Shown here: in pieces, positions 6,001-9,926 of the stretch
Numbering within the stretch: position 1 is the stretch's first letter
Layout of the letters: every line of letters starts with the position of its first letter
Assembly: GCA_021827465.1 (NCBI GenBank)
Contig: JAKAVX010000055.1
Coordinates: forward strand, 1-9,926
DNA length: 9,926 nt
Direction of reading: 5' to 3'
Source: Deltaproteobacteria bacterium
GTDB taxonomy: Bacteria; Desulfobacterota_B; Binatia; Binatales; Binataceae
The notes under the pieces: generated by a model
The model's input: the letters and a program-made list of their open reading frames with translations, nothing else
Database searches by the model: none
What the model was told of the DNA's origin: nothing
Program-made: the position numbers and the translations under genes

Positions 6001-6894
6001 GTGGACCATGCTTGCGCCTCCTCGTCTGACCATCCGGGCCCAAGGCAGCATAAATCCGAGCATCCGGCGGCCGTCCCTGCGACGGCGCGCGCCAAATCGA
6101 TACATCACGTCTCAGCGGCGGATCAGCTACCGGCGCCGCGCGCACCGTCTCGCGAGCGCCGCGCGGAAAAGCAACTGCCGCGGAAGCGGACTGAACCGGC
6201 AGGGCCGCTTCAACTCCGGTTCTCGTTTTGCCCTGTCGTTTGTGAGACGGCGGCGCGCTCGAAGCGCCGGCGCGGCCGGCGCGTCGACCAGTTAACGGGA
6301 AAGTCGGCGCCGGCGTCCAGGCGGCGGCGGGTCGATGAACTGACCGCGAAATCGGCGCGGGCGAATCTCGAGCGTCGGCCGGTACAGGTCCGGTTTGATT
6401 TCCGCGCCCGCGCGTCGCGCCTGAGCGCGGTCGCGCGATCCGCGATCGAGGGCGACTACGACGCGATCATCGGGCGCGGCTGGGAGCGCACCGAGCGCGC
6501 GCGCGCGATCGAGGAGTCGCCGCCCTGGTGCGTGAGATGCCGGCTGCCGATGCGCCCGAACGACGGCTTCCCTCTGTGCGCGTGCGAGCGCGACGAGCGA
6601 GTTCATCGCGAGGCAATTCGGCGCGCGAGACGCCTCCAAATTCTCGATAATTTTCTTCGGCCGCGGGACCGCGAGGTTCACGCGGCCGTTTTTTTTGCCC
6701 TGGCGCTGGCGATCGAGAGCGAGGCGGCGCGAGCCGGCGAGGTCGCCGCGCATCTCCCGGCTGCTCTCGCGGCTAAGGTCGGCGCCCTGGTCGGCGCGAT
6801 CGCCGCCGGGGCAGGCGGGCTCGAGCGCCTAAGCACGGTTTCAACGCGCGCGAATTCCCGCGCGCGAAAAAGTGGGAGGGTCCGATGCAGTTGA
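6001..6894 (+). CDS. Unknown protein with Cys motif, first gene of the dif-adjacent element
   Basis: A 297-aa frame from GTG 6001, with GGGGG 9 nt upstream; a TTG at 5992 is an alternative. No other ATG or GTG start occurs until about 6530. I do not recognise the protein. Residues 1-85 are low-complexity, Pro/Arg/Ser-rich and probably disordered. Two 16-residue tandem units (RVDQLTGKSAP and RVDELTAKSAR) and two related PLQLRFSF/PVQVRFDF segments follow. Near residues 174-198 is a possible zinc knuckle, WCVRCRLPM...LCACERDER. The C-terminal third is Ala-rich and helical. An intrinsic-terminator-like hairpin with eight Ts lies inside the frame at 6658-6696, which casts some doubt on the 3' half being translated as drawn. 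It overlaps the next gene by 10 nt. Base use (runs of CGCG) differs from the host genes to the left. Confidence 0.5.
   Translation: MDHACASSSDHPGPRQHKSEHPAAVPATARAKSIHHVSAADQLPAPRAPSRERRAEKQLPRKRTEPAGPLQLRFSFCPVVCETAARSKRRRGRRVDQLTGKSAPASRRRRVDELTAKSARANLERRPVQVRFDFRARASRLSAVARSAIEGDYDAIIGRGWERTERARAIEESPPWCVRCRLPMRPNDGFPLCACERDERVHREAIRRARRLQILDNFLRPRDREVHAAVFFALALAIESEAARAGEVAAHLPAALAAKVGALVGAIAAGAGGLERLSTVSTRANSRARKSGRVRCS
6282..6366. repeat. Degenerate tandem repeat (48-bp period)
   Basis: GTCGACCAGTTAACGGGAAA at 6283-6302 recurs as GTCGATGAACTGACCGCGAA at 6331-6350. Both are followed by GTCGGCGC/ATCGGCGC-type sequence. The offset is 48 bp, or 16 codons, so the duplication keeps the reading frame. 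This supports coding in this frame. Confidence 0.6.
6658..6696 (+). terminator. Strong intrinsic-terminator-like hairpin inside an open frame
   Basis: CGGCCGCG (6658-6665) pairs perfectly with CGCGGCCG (6681-6688). Inside it GGACC pairs with GGTTC around a GCGA tetraloop, with one bulged A. Eight Ts follow at 6689-6696. This is a textbook Rho-independent terminator for plus-strand transcription, and a T8 run is rare in DNA this GC-rich. It lies inside the 6001-6894 frame, about 190 bp before the DUF6166 gene, so it may be an attenuator, or that frame may really end earlier. Confidence 0.6.
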
Positions 6895-7457
6895 GAGTCG
6901 AGCAGTTACAGGAGTTCGTCTCGCGCGGCCTGGCCGCGCAAGCGGCGGTCGATCGTGAAATCGATCGCGAGTTGGCCAGGGCGACTTCGATCGTCGTCTG
7001 TCCGAAGGACCCGATGCTCGCGGCCTCGGCCGCGCGCATCGCGCGGGCGCATTTTTCAGCCGACACGGCGGTCGAACGGATCGCGGCGCCGGGAGAAAGC
7101 GACGCGCGGCCGAACCGCGCAAGCGTCGTTTACGTCGGACGGCGTCTGTCGAACGGGCGCGCGATCGTGAAAGTCCGCGTCCGTGGCTCCAGGCGCGAGC
7201 GCGTGTTGCCGAAGCGCTTCGATCTCCGGCGTCATTCGCCGAGCGGGTTTGAGTGGGGTTACGGCGGGAGCGGCGCGGCCCAACTGGCGCTCGCGATTCT
7301 CGCCTTTCACGCGGGAAAAGCGACGGCTCTCGATTGCTACCAGGATTTCAAATTCCTGGTGGTAAGCGCCCTATGCCGTTCCGGATGGACGCTGACCGCG
7401 GCCGAGGTCGATGCCGCGCTCGAGCAGATCTACGCGCACAGGAGGAACGAGCGATGA
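6885..7457 (+). CDS. DUF6166 domain-containing protein
   Basis: A 190-aa protein. Residues about 80-165 match the DUF6166 family as I know it: VVYVGRR, then LPKRFDLRRHSPSGFEWGYGGSGAAQLALAIL and, near the end, CYQDFKFLVVSAL. DUF6166 proteins are of unknown function and occur largely on phages, plasmids and integrated elements, which supports a mobile origin. The N-terminal 70 residues are helical and unrecognised. ATG 6885 has GGGAGGG at 6874-6880, 4 nt before it, and lies inside the end of the upstream frame (10-nt overlap). The stop overlaps the next start as ATGA, and AGGAGG near 7440 serves that next gene. Translation of the series is therefore probably coupled. Confidence 0.85.
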   Translation: MQLRVEQLQEFVSRGLAAQAAVDREIDRELARATSIVVCPKDPMLAASAARIARAHFSADTAVERIAAPGESDARPNRASVVYVGRRLSNGRAIVKVRVRGSRRERVLPKRFDLRRHSPSGFEWGYGGSGAAQLALAILAFHAGKATALDCYQDFKFLVVSALCRSGWTLTAAEVDAALEQIYAHRRNER

Positions 7458-7753
7458 GCGCAGAGATCAGCGAAGCGACGCGGCTGCTCGGTTTCAACGA
7501 AGCCGATATCGCGGTGTCGGACGCGCGGCGGCTAGTGCATTTCGCCGAGGGGCTTTGCGCGCGCTCGGCGAAGGTCGCCGAGGCCGCGGGTCGCGAGCGG
7601 CGGGTCATGAGCGGCGCGGCGCGCCGGCTGGTCGAAGCGTCGGCCGCCCTGCTCGAAGACGCGCGAAAATTGCGCGACGCGGCGGAGGCCGAATTGCGCT
7701 ACGCCGAGAACGTGCGCGAGCAGAGCCGCGCGAAGCGCGAGGAGCAACCGTGA
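7454..7753 (+). CDS. Small coiled-coil protein of unknown function
   Basis: A 99-aa protein starting at ATG 7454, overlapping the preceding stop (ATGA), with AGGAGG about 8 nt upstream. I do not recognise it. Residues 10-95 are almost entirely helical and rich in Ala, Arg and Glu, with heptad-like hydrophobics (RRLVHFAEGLCARSAKVAEA, ASAALLEDARKLRDAAEAEL), suggesting a coiled coil. The C-terminus (EQSRAKREEQP) is nearly the same as that of the next small protein (ERERAKREGQP), because a 29-bp repeat spans both gene ends. The next gene starts at GTG 7750, overlapping its stop. Single-stop chaining and strong ribosome binding sites make a real gene likely. Confidence 0.7.
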   Translation: MSAEISEATRLLGFNEADIAVSDARRLVHFAEGLCARSAKVAEAAGRERRVMSGAARRLVEASAALLEDARKLRDAAEAELRYAENVREQSRAKREEQP

Positions 7754-7756
7754 GCG
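7728..7756 (+). repeat. 29-bp gene-junction repeat, copy A
   Basis: This covers the end of the coiled-coil gene, the GAGGAGC ribosome binding site and the GTGAGCG stop/start overlap. It matches 7931-7959 at 27 of 29 positions. Confidence 0.8.
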
Positions 7757-7956
7757 TGCGGACGCCGTACTGGGCGCCGTGCTGTCTCGGGCGCGGGAAA
7801 TGGGCAGTCCAGTGTCTCGTCGGCGGATCCCTCGGCGAGCGTCTCGATACCAAGATCGAGATTCGCTGCGAGGGCTCGCGCGCCAAGACCTGGGCGGTCG
7901 AGATCTCGGGGCTTCTGACCGAACGCGAGCGCGCGAAGCGCGAGGGGCAACCATGA
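7750..7956 (+). CDS. Very small protein of unknown function (68 aa)
   Basis: Starts at GTG 7750, overlapping the upstream TGA, with GCGAGGAGC just before it, and ends by overlapping the next ATG as ATGA. The protein is unrecognised. The first 52 residues look like beta strands with three cysteines (APCC, VQCLV) and IEIRCEG...TWAVEISG, followed by a short charged helix (LLTERERAKREGQP). The gene sits exactly between two copies of a 29-bp repeat, so it could have been gained, or could be lost, as a unit by homologous recombination. Its position in a coupled chain supports translation; function unknown. Confidence 0.6.
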   Translation: MSVRTPYWAPCCLGRGKWAVQCLVGGSLGERLDTKIEIRCEGSRAKTWAVEISGLLTERERAKREGQP

Positions 7957-7959
7957 GCG
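7931..7959 (+). repeat. 29-bp gene-junction repeat, copy B
   Basis: Second copy of the junction repeat, containing GCGAGGGGC and the ATGAGCG stop/start overlap. It lies 203 bp after copy A, one small gene apart. Confidence 0.8.
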
Positions 7960-8147
7960 CCGATCGCGCGGTTGACGGGTACACGATCCTGCATTCCATG
8001 CGCAAGCGGCGGCACCATTCGTCGTGCCGGTGCTGCGCGTGCGAGCGCGGCCGCGAGCGCGCGAAATCCCGCGCGCTCGAAGAGGCGAAGCGGAAGATCG
8101 CCGAGGCCGCCGCGCGACAACTCCCGCTCCTCGAGAAGCGCGGATAG
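7953..8147 (+). CDS. Very small Cys/His-rich basic protein (64 aa)
   Basis: Starts at ATG 7953, overlapping the preceding TGA, with GAGGGGC just upstream. Ends at TAG 8145-8147. The middle reads MRKRRHHSSCRCCACERGRERAK: four cysteines with two preceding histidines, a possible metal-binding knuckle, then a basic Ala-rich helix. CACERGRER resembles LCACERDER of the first gene in the element, which hints at a shared motif. The next gene (8202) is in the same frame, separated only by this amber codon and 18 sense codons. Stop-codon readthrough or a nonsense mutation in a once longer gene is therefore possible. Function unknown. Confidence 0.55.
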   Translation: MSADRAVDGYTILHSMRKRRHHSSCRCCACERGRERAKSRALEEAKRKIAEAAARQLPLLEKRG

Positions 8148-8149
8148 CA

Positions 8150-8189
8150 GCTTTTCAACGCGGCGCGAAGGGTCGCGCGCGTCAAAAGC
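8150..8189 (+). other. Inverted repeat in the short gap before the 378-aa gene
   Basis: GCTTTT (8150-8155) and AAAAGC (8184-8189) flank CGCG/CGCG inner complements, so the leader of the 8202 gene could fold into an imperfect hairpin. No T-run follows. Significance is uncertain. Confidence 0.25.
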
Positions 8190-8201
8190 GGCGGGGTTGC
8201 G

Positions 8202-9338
8202 GTGGCGGCGGCGGATGCGCGCCCGCGCGTAGCGGGCGGTCTGGGCGAGTTGCGCGAGATTTTCGCGCGCATGGAGAGCCTTGCGCGCGAACGCGGACGG
8301 GGAGCAGCGGCGGCGCGGGCCGACGTACCCCAATCGGCTGCCGCGCCGCCGCGGAGTTCGCCGTCGTGTTCGCTTCGCTCGGATGGTCGGGAGAAGCCGC
8401 GCGAGCCGCGGATTTGGCGCTTCGACGCGCCGCTGAAAAATCAGGCCGGCGACGTGGTCGGCGCGATCTGGGGCGGAACGGTCTGCTGGTACCCGCGCAA
8501 GCCGAGCAAGTTCGCGTCGATCGGCCAGGACGGCGCCGAGAGCACGCTTCGCTGCAGGGAGTGTCCTGGTTGTCGAGAATTCGAGCGCATCCGGCTCGCG
8601 CGCGATCGCCTCGCCGCGCACTACGGCAAAAGCCGCGCCGATCTCTGGGTTGTCGAGGTCTGCGCCGCGGCTGCGGTTGACAGCGGGCGGTCGCCGCATC
8701 TTCAACGCGGCGAGCAATCCGCCGCGTTAGCTGAGAGACGCGCGATCGACCGGCTCGCGCTCAGGCTTCGGCTGAAGCTCCGCTACACGGATGCTCATCA
8801 CTCGCTGCTCGGGTGGTCGCGCGCGGGCGCTGGCGCCGTCCGGTTCCTGGTCTCGGGAGAATTCGCCGCGCGCACGATGCGGCGGCTCGCGGCGGCGCTC
8901 GGCGCTTCGCGCCCGGCGGTGCGCCAGGTGCGGCGTCGGCGCGGAGCGTATACGCGCAGGAGTTTTCGCCGGCTGACGGCCGGAATGCTCGTCGCGCGCG
9001 ACGAGTACGGCGAGCAGCGCAATCGGTTTTATTTTCGCGGACTGCCGGCCGCGCCGGCGCCCCAGCGGCGCCAGGTCAGCACCAGAGGCGGAATAGCGGA
9101 GAGACACAGTCTCGGCCGCGAGCGCGCATGGTCGGTGCGCGGCTGGAAAAACGGCGTCACGCTCGAACTGCCGCAAGCGTTCGCGATCCGCGTGAGACGT
9201 CCGCGGCGAGACGCGCGGCGCGGAACCACCCTGCTTGAACGCGAGCGCGAGCGGAGGATAGCTCGGAGCGCCCTGGAGAGCCTCGGACTCGGCGGTTTGA
9301 ACTCCGGACTCGATAAAGGGGGAAAGCGTCGAACGTGA
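8202..9338 (+). CDS. Unknown 378-aa basic protein with CxxCxxC motif
   Basis: The frame from GTG 8202 to TGA 9338 encodes a very Arg-rich protein with no family I recognise. An in-frame ATG at 8271 (MESLARERG) is an alternative start; neither has a strong ribosome binding site. A disordered Ala/Arg/Pro region to about residue 68 is followed by a conserved-looking core: RIWRFDAPLKNQAGDVVGAI, GGTVCWYPRKPSKF and LRCRECPGCREFERIRLARDRL (two CxxC steps, probably zinc-binding). Later come WVVEV, GAVRFLVSGEF and NRFYFRGL. A C-x-x-C-x-x-C-R-rich segment followed by A-R-D-R recalls the cysteine cluster of some rolling-circle replication initiators, but I find no HUH motif or clear catalytic tyrosine. 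It ends in a GTGA overlap with the next frame. DNA-binding is a reasonable guess, no more. Confidence 0.65.
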   Translation: MAAADARPRVAGGLGELREIFARMESLARERGRGAAAARADVPQSAAAPPRSSPSCSLRSDGREKPREPRIWRFDAPLKNQAGDVVGAIWGGTVCWYPRKPSKFASIGQDGAESTLRCRECPGCREFERIRLARDRLAAHYGKSRADLWVVEVCAAAAVDSGRSPHLQRGEQSAALAERRAIDRLALRLRLKLRYTDAHHSLLGWSRAGAGAVRFLVSGEFAARTMRRLAAALGASRPAVRQVRRRRGAYTRRSFRRLTAGMLVARDEYGEQRNRFYFRGLPAAPAPQRRQVSTRGGIAERHSLGRERAWSVRGWKNGVTLELPQAFAIRVRRPRRDARRGTTLLERERERRIARSALESLGLGGLNSGLDKGGKRRT

Positions 9339-9604
9339 ACAGTCCAAGGCTCGGGAAACAAGTGTCCGGGGACGATCGTCGGCCAGCGATTTCGGATCGC
9401 GTGGGCGAGGCTCGCAACAAAGGGGCTGATTACCCGTTAAAGCCCCGCGCGGCGGATTGCCGCGCTCTCCTTCATGCCTGGATTTTGGAATGCGGCGCGA
9501 ACGGCGCGCCGCGTGAGCGGCGCGGCTGGATGCGAGCGGCGCCACCGCACTTCCTAGTACCAGCACCGAATTCCCATTCGGGGCTGGGGTTACGCAAGTT
9601 GTGA
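9335..9604 (+). CDS. Doubtful small ORF, 89 aa
   Basis: Starts at GTG 9335, overlapping the upstream TGA (GTGA), with AAAGGGGGAAAG about 10 nt before it. The product is not recognised and has no clear domain. Its second half is built over two strong inverted repeats (9447-9465 and 9560-9587), as expected of noncoding or structured DNA. The overlap with the preceding gene favours translation, while the hairpins and bland composition argue against a conserved full-length protein. Confidence 0.35.
   Translation: MNSPRLGKQVSGDDRRPAISDRVGEARNKGADYPLKPRAADCRALLHAWILECGANGAPRERRGWMRAAPPHFLVPAPNSHSGLGLRKL
9447..9465. terminator. Hairpin after the plus-strand series
   Basis: GCGCGGC and GCCGCGC form a perfect 7-bp stem with a GGATT loop, followed by CTCTCCTTC. 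It resembles a terminator stem with a poor T-tract, about 110 bp after the 378-aa gene. Confidence 0.35.
9560..9587. terminator. Strong 11-bp inverted repeat in the convergent gap
   Basis: CCAGC-A-CCGAAT and ATTCGG-G-GCTGG pair over 11 bp with a single A/G mismatch, around a TCCC loop. It lies between the end of the plus-strand series and the convergent minus-strand portal gene, so a bidirectional terminator is the simplest reading. There is no T-run on either side, so another role (protein-binding site, structured RNA) is open. Confidence 0.45.
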
Positions 9605-9618
9605 TCTACCGGGCCGTT

Positions 9619-9634
9619 CCGCGCGGCCGCGCGG
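9619..9634. repeat. Perfect 16-bp palindrome
   Basis: CCGCGCGGCCGCGCGG at 9619-9634 is its own reverse complement. It lies in the gap between convergent genes. In DNA this rich in CGCG part of it may be composition alone. Confidence 0.4.
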
Positions 9635-9687
9635 CCAGGGCGGCGAGCACGGCGACGTTGACCGCGTTGACGGTCTCGGCTCGGCGT

Positions 9688-9926
9688 TCATGAGCCGGTT
9701 TTCTCGGTGATGGTCTGCTTCGGATGGAGCAGCTTTTCGCGAGGCGCGGGATCCGGGAGACCGAGCCGATCGCGGACGACGCCCTGCCCCACTTCCAGGC
9801 CGCGATCCGCCATCTCGCCGATGATATCCGCGAAGACCTTATCGTCGATGTCGTCGGGAAGGCCGAGGCTCACGCGCGGATAGACGCTCTGCTCGCCCAG
9901 ATTCAAGTCGACGATCGGCTTCACCA
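9688..9926 (-). CDS. Phage portal protein, DUF935 (Mu gp29-like), C-terminal fragment
   Basis: The minus-strand frame enters from the right edge and stops with TGA at 9688-9690, so 79 codons are visible. The residues begin VKPIVDLNLGEQSVYPRV, then DIIGEMADRGLEV...VVRDRLGLPDPAPREKLL. This order is what I know from the C-terminus of DUF935/Mu gp29-like portals: a [LI]V.lNFG....P.. segment, a helix with a 'G[lv].v' turn, then R..[LF]G[IL]P.P..GE..L. Portal proteins form the dodecameric ring at the capsid vertex through which DNA is packaged in tailed phages. The gene faces the plus-strand series, so a late structural module should continue beyond the right edge. Identification rests on family memory; an alignment would settle it. 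Confidence 0.72.
   Translation of the reverse strand, partial: VKPIVDLNLGEQSVYPRVSLGLPDDIDDKVFADIIGEMADRGLEVGQGVVRDRLGLPDPAPREKLLHPKQTITEKTGS

Noticed and set aside
5996..6295. ATG-started plus frame just right of dif (99 aa)
   Set aside because: Arg/Ser-rich with no domain. The overlapping frame from 6001 carries in-frame tandem repeats and a Cys motif, so it is preferred.
7605..8717. Long minus-strand open frame of 370 codons
   Set aside because: It runs antisense to several overlapping, well-spaced plus-strand genes. It is Arg/Ala/Pro-rich with no domain and is a typical GC-rich shadow frame.
8570..9040. Rolling-circle (HUH) replication initiator reading of the 378-aa protein
   Set aside because: The cysteine cluster is suggestive, but AHHS is not a His-hydrophobic-His motif and no suitably placed catalytic tyrosine is seen.
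8727..9566. Minus-strand open frame of 279 codons
   Set aside because: Antisense to the 378-aa gene, low complexity, no recognisable motif or good start signal.
9601..9693. 30-codon plus frame starting GTG, overlapping the previous stop, and a minus frame over the same bases ending the portal region
   Set aside because: Both are too short and compositional (Ala/Arg) to support. The GTGA overlap alone is weak evidence.
1..9926. CRISPR array, tRNA, rRNA or insertion sequence
   Set aside because: No regularly spaced direct repeats, tRNA-like cloverleaf, rRNA segment or transposase was recognised on either strand.

Overview
The window is GC-rich bacterial chromosomal DNA in two contrasting parts that meet at a probable dif site (XerC/XerD recombination site, chromosome dimer resolution) at 5957-5984. 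The lineage cannot be fixed from 10 kb. The housekeeping genes and the CATCCTGAGCGAAG-type dispersed repeats fit a soil-type Gram-negative such as Binatota/Deltaproteobacteria or a relative; this is a guess.

Left part (1-5956), host-like. A DsbA-fold 2-hydroxychromene-2-carboxylate isomerase-like gene runs off the left edge on the minus strand (1-262). Divergent from it is a plus-strand series: a MoxR/CoxD-type AAA+ ATPase (435-1394), its CoxE-like VWA partner (1467-2882), a bifunctional-nuclease (BFN/DUF151) protein (3017-3553) and a membrane-anchored TPR protein (3612-4379). The ATPase and VWA protein should form a MoxR-VWA chaperone pair. A gap of about 270 bp with two REP-like palindromic repeats separates the TPR gene from a convergent minus-strand gene (4646-5824). 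That gene encodes an exported DsbA-type thiol oxidoreductase with two tandem DsbC_N-like domains in front of its CPYC thioredoxin domain.

Junction (5825-6000). After about 130 bp without a convincing gene comes the 28-bp dif-like site: XerC arm GGTTCGCATAA, centre GAAATA, XerD arm TTATGTCAACT. It matches the E. coli dif arms at 19 of 22 positions as I remember that sequence.

Right part (6001-9926), mobile or prophage-like. Starting about 17 bp beyond dif is a plus-strand run of unfamiliar genes very rich in CGCG and Arg/Ala. Several are chained by ATGA or GTGA stop/start overlaps: a Cys-motif protein, a DUF6166 protein, a coiled-coil protein, two very small proteins, a 378-aa Cys-rich protein and a doubtful small one. 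Converging on them from the right edge is a minus-strand gene whose 79 visible residues look like the C-terminus of a DUF935 (Mu gp29-like) phage portal protein. I read this as the left end of a tailed-phage-like element integrated at dif. No recombinase is visible, so it could use the host XerC/XerD proteins. Inside it are an intrinsic-terminator-like hairpin within an open frame (6658-6696), a 27/29 repeat at two gene junctions, an in-frame amber codon joining two genes, and structured DNA in the convergent gap.
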